Program-made: the position numbers and the translations under genes
Notes under the pieces: generated by a model
Seen by the model: only the letters and a program-made list of their open reading frames with translations
Database searches by the model: none
Told to the model about the DNA's origin: nothing
Shown here: positions 1 to 5,610 of the stretch, piece after piece
Layout of the letters: each line of letters begins with the position of its first letter
Position numbering within the stretch: the first letter of the stretch is position 1
NCBI GenBank assembly: GCA_030836705.1
Contig: JAUPLZ010000323.1
Location: forward strand, 1 to 9,096
Source: Campylobacterota bacterium
GTDB taxonomy: Bacteria; Campylobacterota; Campylobacteria; Campylobacterales; SZUA-545
Length of the DNA stretch: 9,096 nt
Direction of reading: 5' to 3'

Positions 1-1147
1 AAGTTCTAATTCTTGGCTTTTGTCCATATTCATAAAGCTTATTATTGAGTGTTTTTTGAAACTCTACATTTTCAAGAATCATCACCATATCTTCATTAAT
101 CCAATCATCTTTCCATGTCAAATAAGCGCTTTGAAGCCTGCTTCTAGTGTCAGAGACATGGGAGTTTAAAATATATTTGTTTTTCTCATAAAATTTTTTC
201 GCCGTCTCGCCCATATCAACAGTTATGATTTTTGGAATTATCTTTTTTTCTTTTACAAATTTTGAAATCTGATAAAAAAGCGACTCCGGAACTTTGTTTT
301 TCGCCTCTTTTGCGTTTATATACGGGAATCTTGAGATAGTAATAAGCGTGGCTATAGTTTTTGGCGATTTGATTTTCAACTGAGTATTGAGCTTTTTTGA
401 AAACAAAGGTGCTAGCGTTTTTATCGATTCCGCACCGATTTCAGCCAACACTTTTAAGCTAAGCTCAACAAACGGCACGACATGATGATGCATAGCAAGC
501 GCTAGTATTTCAGCGTCAAAAAGCTCTCTTGTTATATTATCTTTTGATATTGTTTTTGTACCAAGAAGCTCAACTATCCATGCTTTTGCTTTAATAGGGT
601 CATTTTTATAATGCTCCAAAAAGATAGATTTTTTATAAAACTCCTCGCCAATAGTGGTAGTAAAAACAACAAGCATATCTTTAAATGAGATATCAAAATT
701 ATCAGGCTCTCTTAAAATCTTGCCTAGAATCGATTGGACTTTCAAGGATGCCTTTTCAATAGAATCAAAAACAACAACGCTTTTTGGATTTTCTTTTGCT
801 ATTTTATAAAGCTCGCCGTATTTTGTCTCTTTCCCGTTTTCATCCAGCATAACTCCAAAAAGATCATCCTTGCTCTCGCTTTCGGCAAATCTTGACATAT
901 CTATTGAGATAAAGTGCTGATACGACTTATCATACTTTGCTATCTCTTGCGCAAGATGTCTTTTGCCGCAAGATGGTCCGCCGATAAAAAACAAAATCTC
1001 TTTTGGACTTAAATCCTCTTTATTTTCTTTTGTTTTTTCATAAAGAGCATAAACCACCTCATCAACGGCGATTCGCTGCTCAAAAACAACCTTATTTAGA
1101 TGAATTCTGCTTTTTTCTATAAAATCAATATAATTATCATTTTTCAT
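1..1147 (-). CDS. Clp-like AAA+ protein with degenerate ATPase motifs (3' end outside window)
   Basis: This reading frame is open for 382 codons from ATG at 1147 to the left edge, so the C-terminus is missing. Residues 15-170 resemble the second AAA+ module (AAA_2) of ClpA/ClpB. There is a lead-in like 'VxGQxxAV' (residues 20-30), then a Walker A loop GGPSCGKR (56-63), then IDMSRF (82-87, compare IDMSEY in ClpB). A Walker B-like VVVFDSIEKAS (124-134) and a sensor-1 strand VVFTTTIG (160-167) follow. Three catalytic positions differ from the family: Arg63 replaces Thr/Ser, Ser129 replaces the Walker B Glu, and Thr165 replaces the sensor-1 Asn. The usual NRID arginine-finger motif is not visible. 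Residues 250-382 are not recognised. ATP may be bound but hydrolysis is doubtful (inference). It lies 30 bases downstream of the 1178-1564 gene on the same strand, probably in one operon. Only a weak A-rich Shine-Dalgarno is present. Confidence 0.8.
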   Translation of the reverse strand, partial: MKNDNYIDFIEKSRIHLNKVVFEQRIAVDEVVYALYEKTKENKEDLSPKEILFFIGGPSCGKRHLAQEIAKYDKSYQHFISIDMSRFAESESKDDLFGVMLDENGKETKYGELYKIAKENPKSVVVFDSIEKASLKVQSILGKILREPDNFDISFKDMLVVFTTTIGEEFYKKSIFLEHYKNDPIKAKAWIVELLGTKTISKDNITRELFDAEILALAMHHHVVPFVELSLKVLAEIGAESIKTLAPLFSKKLNTQLKIKSPKTIATLITISRFPYINAKEAKNKVPESLFYQISKFVKEKKIIPKIITVDMGETAKKFYEKNKYILNSHVSDTRSRLQSAYLTWKDDWINEDMVMILENVEFQKTLNNKLYEYGQKPRIRT

Positions 1148-1177
1148 TAAGTTTCTTTGCGAGCTAAGATTAATTGC

Positions 1178-1564
1178 TTAATTATAACTATTTAAAGTTT
1201 GAAGAGGATTTTGCGCTATGTGATTTTTAAGTTCTTTTACCGCATTTTTAAGGTTGCTTGCAAGTTCTAATTCGGCTTTTAGCATTTCGTTTTCTTTTTG
1301 CAGCTCTTCTAGCTGGTTTTTGATTTTTAAAAAAATCTGCTCATCAACACTAGCCAAAGGAGCTCTGACGGACTCTATAAGCTCCCTGATTTCAGAAACC
1401 TTATAGAGTGTTTTTCTGGTAATAAAAGAGTGTCTTGAAACACTCTTGAAGTTTACATCTTTTCCTTCGTCTTGGAGAAGTTTTATAGTATCTTTGACTT
1501 TTTGAATAGTACTCTCTCTTTTTTGTTTTTGAAATTTTTCTAATCCAGAGAGTTGATTATTCAA
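1178..1564 (-). CDS. DUF6262/Tn554 TnpC-like HTH plus coiled-coil protein, TTG start
   Basis: The product is a 128-residue basic protein. Residues 14-63 have the layout of DUF6262/TnpC-type proteins. A helix rich in Lys and Ile is followed by 'VNFKSVSRHSFITRKTLY' (37-54), matching the family pattern 'itfxxVAxxAgVSxxTLY', and then by an EIRELIE helix. Residues 75-110 are a heptad-like coiled coil (QLEELQKENEMLKAELE). Such proteins accompany the tyrosine recombinases TnpA/TnpB in Tn554-family elements, where TnpC is an accessory factor, but no recombinase is visible here. The start codon is TTG at 1564, supported by a strong Shine-Dalgarno AAAGGTGAG ending five bases before it. This Shine-Dalgarno lies inside the end of the preceding gene, so translation is probably coupled to it. 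The family assignment is by pattern recall; a DNA-binding role is inferred. Confidence 0.7.
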   Translation of the reverse strand: MNNQLSGLEKFQKQKRESTIQKVKDTIKLLQDEGKDVNFKSVSRHSFITRKTLYKVSEIRELIESVRAPLASVDEQIFLKIKNQLEELQKENEMLKAELELASNLKNAVKELKNHIAQNPLQTLNSYN

Positions 1565-1566
1565 AA

Positions 1567-1770
1567 TTACTCACCTTTTGTTTGACCAAACGAAAACGAT
1601 TTTTCAAGGCTTTTCGCTAAATCTTTTTTATCTTTTTGCTTTTCAAGGTCATACATATTTGTTTTGCTATAAACAACAGCGGCTGTAATTATAACACTAC
1701 CAAAAAGAACAGCAAAAACCAAAAACTGAATCATTATTAACTTTTGATTTTTTAAAATTATCTCCAACAT
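1567..1770 (-). CDS. Small single-pass membrane protein (hypothetical)
   Basis: The product is a 67-residue protein with one hydrophobic segment at about residues 11-34 and a charged, Lys-rich tail (YDLEKQKDKKDLAKSLEK). That fits a bitopic inner-membrane protein with a cytoplasmic or coiled tail. No family is recognised. An in-frame ATG two codons earlier (1776) would lie directly against AAGGG. The ATG at 1770 has AAGG (1781-1778) seven bases upstream, which is a normal spacing, so 1770 is preferred. The gene is first in an apparent three-gene operon: its stop lies two bases from the TTG of the DUF6262-like gene. Its leader carries a 9-bp inverted repeat touching the ribosome-binding site (see the separate entry). 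Confidence 0.65.
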   Translation of the reverse strand: MLEIILKNQKLIMIQFLVFAVLFGSVIITAAVVYSKTNMYDLEKQKDKKDLAKSLEKSFSFGQTKGE

Positions 1771-1776
1771 ACCCAT

Positions 1777-1781
1777 CCCTT
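1777..1781 (-). promoter_or_regulatory. Shine-Dalgarno AAGGG deciding the start at 1770
   Basis: AAGGG on the minus strand abuts ATG 1776 but is seven bases (counted from AAGG) from ATG 1770. This favours the downstream start. The two A residues are also the last two bases of the right arm of the 1780-1816 inverted repeat. Confidence 0.6.
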
Positions 1782-1816
1782 GCTGTTACATCCAAAGGAA
1801 ATCGTCATAACAGCAA
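1780..1816 (-). repeat. Perfect 9-bp inverted repeat in the leader of the 1567-1770 gene
   Basis: TTGCTGTTA (1780-1788) and TAACAGCAA (1808-1816) are perfect reverse complements separated by 19 bases. In the minus-strand transcript the right arm ends in the first bases of the ribosome-binding site AAGGG. The loop contains TTTCCTTTGG, which is itself complementary to AAGG. A fold would therefore partly mask the translation start. On the plus strand the repeat is followed by eight T residues (1817-1824), which looks like an intrinsic terminator, but no plus-strand gene leads into it. It could be a regulatory leader hairpin or a dimeric-protein operator. Confidence 0.55.
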
Positions 1817-1828
1817 TTTTTTTTAGGA

Positions 1829-1837
1829 ATTTTAGCA
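1829..1837 (-). promoter_or_regulatory. Candidate extended -10 (TGCTAAAAT) for the three-gene block
   Basis: The minus strand reads TGCTAAAAT, an extended -10 element (TGn plus TAAAAT), about 53 bases upstream of the likely start at 1770. Transcription would begin near 1822, just before the inverted repeat. There is no good -35, which is common in AT-rich Campylobacterota promoters. This is a prediction from pattern only. Confidence 0.35.
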
Positions 1838-1894
1838 TTTTTACGACACCAAACGGCAAAAATTTTGACTTATTTTTTGCCAAACTTTCCAATA

Positions 1895-2572
1895 CTACTT
1901 CTCAAAAAGCTTCATTTTAATTGCTTTATAAGCTACGCCTTTAAAAGATTCGAACTCCAAAAAGTCCTTGTCGCCTCTTTTTCGCAAATCCACAGGAATG
2001 ATAGTCAAAATTTTTCCGGGGTGATGCAAATCATTTCGCTGATAAAACATCTCATCAAACTTGGCATGACTAATTGCAATGTTGCCAAATGACGGATCAG
2101 CTAGGTAAACATACCGCCCATCCATTCCTTTATAGACTGTAAAGTGCTCATTTTTTCTAATCTTGACAAATAGAATTACTGGTAGTTTCAACTCTTTCAA
2201 AGAATCTCTGTCTAACGCTAGACCGATTCCTTTGAAGTTTTTGTTTCCAGCAAATCGTGCTAGGTCAAAAAAAGAGAGGGCAAAGTCCTGCTCCTCTAAC
2301 TCTTGCTTTGCTTCACTTCCAATCCCTTTAGATACTAATATATCTTCTAAAACTATCTTTTCGGAAATATTTTGATCATAAAAATAGCGCATAATCGTCG
2401 CCAGTGCCGCTGAGCCACACGAATAGTCATATTCTTGTCGTATAAGATTTTCGTTTTTAAACTCAATCCAGCTTTTAATTTTTGGGCTAACCGTAAACTC
2501 TTTTTTGGTTATATTTATACCTTCTGCCAAAAGGATAATTGGCAAGACAAAAATAACAATATACCATCTCAT
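1895..2572 (-). CDS. Periplasmic C39-family cysteine peptidase (FapD-like)
   Basis: The product is a 225-residue protein with an N-terminal hydrophobic signal (residues 2-16, likely cut after LLA) and one C39 (double-glycine leader) peptidase domain. The active-site residues are all visible: Gln46 for the oxyanion hole, Cys52 in DYSCGSAA, His143 in EHFTVYKG and Asp159 in LADPSFG. There is no ABC transporter or membrane domain, unlike bacteriocin exporters. This is therefore the stand-alone exported type found beside outer-membrane barrels, as FapD is beside FapF in Pseudomonas functional-amyloid operons. Its ATG overlaps the stop of the barrel gene by one base (TGATG), indicating translational coupling. 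It is the last gene of block B. The substrate is unknown. The fold and activity class are confident; the FapD parallel is inferred from context. Confidence 0.88.
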   Translation of the reverse strand: MRWYIVIFVLPIILLAEGINITKKEFTVSPKIKSWIEFKNENLIRQEYDYSCGSAALATIMRYFYDQNISEKIVLEDILVSKGIGSEAKQELEEQDFALSFFDLARFAGNKNFKGIGLALDRDSLKELKLPVILFVKIRKNEHFTVYKGMDGRYVYLADPSFGNIAISHAKFDEMFYQRNDLHHPGKILTIIPVDLRKRGDKDFLEFESFKGVAYKAIKMKLFEK

Positions 2573-3450
2573 CAGAAACGATATGAGTATTTAAAATCAA
2601 GTGTGGATTGATCGTAGCTGGCGCTAGATTGGTGTTTAGTGTCAAAAACTAGCGTTGTTTTGCTGTCCAGCTCATAAGTAACTCCCACCATATGAACCAT
2701 GTTGCTACTACTAGGTTCGCTGATAAAATCATTGTAACGACTCTGTTTTTGATGAATCCACTGCACACCCCAATTGATGCTCGTATATGGATTGACCGCA
2801 AAGTAGATCTCAGGAGCCAGTGAAATAACATCGCCTGTCTGGATCACATCATCGCCAGACTCTTTTTTGAAAAACTTCTGAAAACTTGTTTGTATGAGAA
2901 AAACAATCGGATCAACCGTATAGTAACTTGTGGCAAAAAGTGAAATATTTTTTCCATTCATATCTTTTGTTTTATCCCCTGAAAACCTCACTCGCTCAAC
3001 AACATTGGATGAAAAGCCTAGCAAAAGAGCCGGATATTTTCCCTCTTTAAGCACCTCATAGCTCAATGCAGTCGATAATGAGCTAAACTCCTTACCATAC
3101 ACCTCACTCTCAACTCCCGCAATAAAGCTTCTACTCCATTGACTATAACCATCCAACGACATCATCAACTCTAGCTTTTTTGTCAATCCGTAACGGATAC
3201 CTATGCCGTAGTTCAGATGATCAATATTCTCATTACCGCTTCCAATAAAAGTGGGAATACTGACAAAATCACCGCCTGCGGTCTGATATGTTATCGAAGT
3301 GACACCGTTTTCACTTGTTGTCGTCTGATGATAACTTACACTCAAATCAAGCACGAGTTCGTTTTTATCAGTGAGGATTTCATCTATTTTAACCGGTTTG
3401 GCATACGCTGTAATAACTGCAAAAATAAAAATAAAAACTACTTTCATCAT
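2572..3450 (-). CDS. Outer-membrane beta-barrel protein, putative export channel
   Basis: The product is a 292-residue protein with a Sec signal peptide (residues 1-17, ending AYA before KPVK). Alternating polar/hydrophobic strands rich in Tyr, Ser and Thr follow, and the chain ends in an aromatic-terminated strand (FKYSYRF), the usual BAM recognition signal. Strands such as LNYGIGIRYGLTKKLELMMSL and TTLVFDTKHQS give a layout of roughly 12 strands. It resembles barrels annotated as 'transporter' or MetA-pathway phenol-degradation proteins, which often sit next to C39 peptidase genes. It lacks the N-terminal coiled coil expected of full-length FapF. The start ATG overlaps the stop of the upstream PEGA lipoprotein gene by four bases (ATGA). 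A second ATG follows immediately. Outer-membrane location is confident; a channel role is inferred. Confidence 0.8.
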   Translation of the reverse strand: MMKVVFIFIFAVITAYAKPVKIDEILTDKNELVLDLSVSYHQTTTSENGVTSITYQTAGGDFVSIPTFIGSGNENIDHLNYGIGIRYGLTKKLELMMSLDGYSQWSRSFIAGVESEVYGKEFSSLSTALSYEVLKEGKYPALLLGFSSNVVERVRFSGDKTKDMNGKNISLFATSYYTVDPIVFLIQTSFQKFFKKESGDDVIQTGDVISLAPEIYFAVNPYTSINWGVQWIHQKQSRYNDFISEPSSSNMVHMVGVTYELDSKTTLVFDTKHQSSASYDQSTLDFKYSYRF

Positions 3451-3917
3451 CTTCTATCTAAAGTAACATTAACATCTTTTTTTAGCGTCATTGCATGTCT
3501 GTTTTCCGCAGCTAATCCACCTATACCGCCATATTGAACAATATTTCCAGCCAAATCACCAATATACACATAAGACGCTGCCGCGAACAACGCCACGCCT
3601 AAAATCGCAATCGTTATACCGCCAAGATGCTCTTTGGTACTGTAGTAGCTTTGAAGTTTTATTTTTTCTGAATTGAAGTTATCTTTTTCCAAGAATATAT
3701 ACTCATCATCAACACTAAGTGTCAGCTTGCATGGTGTTATGCATTTTTTCTTGCTATCGTCTGTTGTTACCATTGCGCCTTGAGGATTTGTATCGATTTT
3801 GACATGATGAGGGTTTAGTAGTCGTGAATCACGGCTACAACCTTGAAAGCTCATAATCAGTACTATCATCAAAAGAAGAGATATTGATTTTTTATATCTT
3901 ACAAATGCATTACTCAT
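3447..3917 (-). CDS. PEGA-domain lipoprotein, copy 2
   Basis: The product is 156 residues from ATG 3917. The signal (residues 1-26) ends in SFQGC, with Cys27 as the lipidation site. A PEGA-like domain follows: VKIDTNPQGAMV (39-50), a C-x3-C pair at 59 and 63 (KCITPC), then a strand LTLSVDDEYIFLEK. A hydrophobic segment (about 98-120) comes next, then GNIVQYGGIGG (124-134) and a closing strand DVNVTLD. Many bacterial PEGA lipoproteins share this GN-x4-GG-x2-G architecture. A longer frame starts at 3956, overlapping the upstream stop as TAATG, but it would put 13 extra residues before the signal. The start at 3917 aligns with the 153-residue paralogue at 5004-5465, to which it is similar along its length. 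PEGA domains are surface or envelope sugar/protein-binding folds; the ligand is unknown. Confidence 0.8.
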   Translation of the reverse strand: MSNAFVRYKKSISLLLMIVLIMSFQGCSRDSRLLNPHHVKIDTNPQGAMVTTDDSKKKCITPCKLTLSVDDEYIFLEKDNFNSEKIKLQSYYSTKEHLGGITIAILGVALFAAASYVYIGDLAGNIVQYGGIGGLAAENRHAMTLKKDVNVTLDRR

Positions 3918-3955
3918 TATCTCTATAGCCTCTGCCGCTTGCCAAAACCAAAGCA

Positions 3956-3994
3956 TTATTTATCCAGCGAAACATTAAAATCCTCTTTTTGAAC
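3956..3994. repeat. 39-bp near-repeat shared with 5004-5042
   Basis: The last 39 bases of the three-helix gene, including the stop codon, match the last 39 bases of the PEGA lipoprotein gene at 5004-5042 at 33 of 39 positions by hand alignment. The similarity stops abruptly beyond them. This points to a shared origin of the two 3' ends by tandem duplication or recombination. Confidence 0.6.
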
Positions 3995-4306
3995 TTCATG
4001 CTGCTCAGTATTATTAACTTTATTTTTTTTATTAGAATAATTTTTTCTAAACTCCTTCAAATAGAGATAATCACTCAAAAAAATCAGAATAATAAAAAGC
4101 ATCAACACAACCGGATCATCAAAAAAATACCCGCTCATAAACGAAAAAAACACTCCCATAATTATAAAAACTGCAATAACAGAAGCGATTTTTTGCCACA
4201 AACTCATATATGCAAATGAATTTATCGGTTGCTTTTTTAACACAGCGAGTGCTCCAAAAATAACAATAGCTAAAATCAACCCAGTAATTAGAATAACTTT
4301 CATCAT
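3956..4306 (-). CDS. Three-helix membrane protein with a PEGA-lipoprotein-like C-terminal tail
   Basis: The product is 116 residues with predicted membrane helices at about 4-22, 40-60 and 65-83, then a Lys/Arg-rich stretch (84-96). By the positive-inside rule the C-terminus is cytoplasmic. No family is recognised. The last 12 residues (VQKEDFNVSLDK) closely match the end of the PEGA lipoprotein at 5004-5465 (VQKKDVNISLDK), and the underlying DNA matches too (see the repeat entry). The tail therefore looks like a remnant of a duplicated lipoprotein gene rather than a native part. AAGGG lies just before two consecutive ATGs at 4306 and 4303; either could be used. The stop overlaps the longer frame of the next lipoprotein by one base. 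Confidence 0.7.
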   Translation of the reverse strand: MMKVILITGLILAIVIFGALAVLKKQPINSFAYMSLWQKIASVIAVFIIMGVFFSFMSGYFFDDPVVLMLFIILIFLSDYLYLKEFRKNYSNKKNKVNNTEQHEVQKEDFNVSLDK

Positions 4307-4315
4307 AATCCCTTG

Positions 4316-4960
4316 TTACAATTCAGACAAAAAAACTTGAGTGCTTTTAACTAAAAGCCGAGTGAAATCTACTGCGTCATCCTTGCTTTTTTCATTAGTT
4401 TCGATATATGCCACTTCATTCATCTCTTTATCGAACATTCGCCAAGAAATCTCAATACCATTAAAATACTTGCCGATTGTGACTGTTAAAATATAATCTA
4501 GTTTATTTCGATTCATAAAATCTTTTAGCTTAGAATGTTTTGTCATGCTTTTGTTGTAATGTTCTAAAATATTCAAATCATCTACTGAAATATAGTCAAA
4601 TCTTCCACTCTCTTTTATAACAGACTCAACTACAATCAATTCTTTATAAATTTCACTATCCTTATTCAGCAAAAGCTTTTCTATTTCAAGCGACTCGTTG
4701 TTGTAGTGGTGCCATTGATATATTCCTGCAATACCGGCAGCCGCACCAAGAGCCACAGCCGGATTGCCGCTTCCGATCCCAGCAATAACTCCTCCTGTAA
4801 CGCCTGCTATCACTTCTGTATTTGAAAAGCTTTTATAATCAATTAAAGCCACTGAAACCCTTTTATCATTTGACAAAGAAGAAACAGATGCTGATTTATT
4901 ACTACAACCGCTTAACAACAAAAGAAGCGCCAAAGCCAATAAAGACAAATTAAATTTCAT
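4316..4960 (-). CDS. Lipoprotein with glycine zipper and TolB-N/CsgG-like domain
   Basis: The product is 214 residues. The lipoprotein signal ends in LLSGC, with Cys19 as the lipid anchor. Residues 35-46 (VSVALIDYKSFS) look like the first strand of a TolB N-terminal or CsgG-type domain. A glycine/alanine-rich hydrophobic stretch (50-80, GVTGGVIAGIGSGNP and GAAAGIAG) interrupts it and is typical of glycine-zipper membrane-inserting segments. The remainder returns to the fold: FDYISVDDL (121-129), a helix, LDYILTVTIGKY (154-165), then ISWRMFDKEMNEVAYIE. In TolB-N-like domains this part reads 'lgaDyvltG ... lrlyD'. The fold call is by pattern and is moderate. The Shine-Dalgarno is unusual: the only GGAG is 16 bases before the ATG, which may mean weak translation. 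The stop lies nine bases from the next ATG. Confidence 0.75.
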   Translation of the reverse strand: MKFNLSLLALALLLLLSGCSNKSASVSSLSNDKRVSVALIDYKSFSNTEVIAGVTGGVIAGIGSGNPAVALGAAAGIAGIYQWHHYNNESLEIEKLLLNKDSEIYKELIVVESVIKESGRFDYISVDDLNILEHYNKSMTKHSKLKDFMNRNKLDYILTVTIGKYFNGIEISWRMFDKEMNEVAYIETNEKSKDDAVDFTRLLVKSTQVFLSEL

Positions 4961-5003
4961 TATTTTTTTAAATCATCTCCAATTATTAGTTGCAACAAAA
5001 TAT

Positions 5004-5042
5004 TTATTTATCGAGCGAAATATTGACATCTTTTTTTTGAAC
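5004..5042. repeat. 39-bp near-repeat shared with 3956-3994
   Basis: This is the 3' end of the PEGA copy 1 gene. It matches the 3' end of the three-helix membrane protein gene at 33 of 39 bases, in the same frame and ending at the same stop codon. Confidence 0.6.
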
Positions 5043-5465
5043 CTTAAGAGCAGGATACACACCAGCCAATGCGCCAGCCCCTCCATATACAACAACATTT
5101 CCCAGCAATTCATTGACATAGAGATAAATAACCGTACCAATGCCAACCACGCCTACAACCGACAACAAAACAACCCCTACAGCCTCGCTAGTACTATATC
5201 GCGATTCAAGTTCTATATTTTTCGTAATATATCCATCTTTATAAACAATAAGGCGATGATCCTCTGAAGAAAGATTCATATCACAAGGAGTAACACATCT
5301 ATTTGTGCTTTTATTTGCCTGCACTATCGCTCCAGAAGGATTGGTTGAGATATGAATATAGTAAGGACTTGGTCGTAGTTCACGACTGCATCCTTGAAAA
5401 CCAAAACTTACTATAATCAAAAAAATAGTCAAAATTCTAACCGTTTCTCTTCTTCTATTTTTCAT
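5004..5465 (-). CDS. PEGA-domain lipoprotein, copy 1
   Basis: The product is 153 residues. An Arg-rich n-region (KNRRR) precedes a hydrophobic core ending FGFQGC, with Cys26 as the lipidation site. The PEGA-like core is IHISTNPSGAIV (37-48), a C-x3-C pair at 57 and 61 (RCVTPC), then YKDGYITKNIELES (75-88). A hydrophobic segment (95-117), GNVVVYGGAG (122-131) and a final strand DVNISLDK follow. It is a paralogue of 3447-3917: signal end, spacing, cysteine pair, YST motif, GN/GG motif and terminal strand all match. The ATG is preceded by a good Shine-Dalgarno (AAGGTGAT, three bases before the start codon). It follows the 40-residue ORF by 22 bases, so the two are probably co-transcribed. It is likely an envelope lipoprotein of unknown ligand. 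Confidence 0.82.
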   Translation of the reverse strand: MKNRRRETVRILTIFLIIVSFGFQGCSRELRPSPYYIHISTNPSGAIVQANKSTNRCVTPCDMNLSSEDHRLIVYKDGYITKNIELESRYSTSEAVGVVLLSVVGVVGIGTVIYLYVNELLGNVVVYGGAGALAGVYPALKVQKKDVNISLDK

Positions 5466-5487
5466 TTATCACCTTATTTTAAATAAA

Positions 5488-5610
5488 CTATCTTCTCCGT
5501 TTAAGCGAAAAAGAAAATTTATTTCCCCCAAAAGAATTATAGGCATAAGATGTGGCAATTGATACGCCTAGTCCGAGAAATACTAATGCAATTATCATAA
5601 TCTTTTGCAT
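5488..5610 (-). CDS. 40-residue exported or membrane peptide with GG motif (hypothetical)
   Basis: A complete frame runs from ATG 5610 to TAG 5488. It encodes a Lys-containing n-region, a hydrophobic core MIIALVFLGLGVSIA, then TSYA followed by a 16-17 residue tail with GG and a basic end (SLKRRR). It can be read as a signal peptide cut after SYA or as a single membrane helix with a cytoplasmic KRRR end. A weak GGA precedes the ATG; an in-frame ATG at 5598 is an alternative. It is the first gene upstream of the lipoprotein/barrel/C39 cluster, 22 bases before PEGA copy 1. A C39 peptidase classically cuts after GG, so this peptide is a candidate substrate, but that is inference only. No homologue is recognised, and so short a frame could be spurious. 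Confidence 0.5.
   Translation of the reverse strand: MQKIMIIALVFLGLGVSIATSYAYNSFGGNKFSFSLKRRR

Noticed and set aside
1..1147. Active ClpB/ClpA chaperone
   Set aside because: Walker A, Walker B and sensor-1 catalytic residues are all substituted, and the C-terminal part does not follow the Clp D2 layout.
1780..1824. Plus-strand intrinsic terminator (hairpin plus eight T)
   Set aside because: The shape fits, but no plus-strand gene precedes it, the loop is long (19 bases), and on the minus strand, where the genes are, no T-run follows. It was kept as a leader inverted repeat.
1855..1880. GGCAAAA/TTTTGCC hairpin as a terminator for the C39 gene
   Set aside because: The stem is only seven pairs with three G/C pairs and has no T-run on the transcribed minus strand. 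It is weak and may be chance in AT-rich DNA.
1865..2375. Plus-strand frames opposite the C39 gene
   Set aside because: They are antisense shadows of a gene with intact catalytic motifs. They show no Shine-Dalgarno and no recognisable protein features.
3917..3956. Longer start for PEGA copy 2 at ATG 3956
   Set aside because: It overlaps the preceding stop (TAATG) but adds 13 non-signal residues before a clear lipoprotein signal, and the paralogue aligns from 3917.
1895..5610. Bacteriocin ABC export locus
   Set aside because: The C39 protein has its own signal peptide and no ABC-transporter membrane or ATPase domains, and no membrane-fusion protein gene is present.
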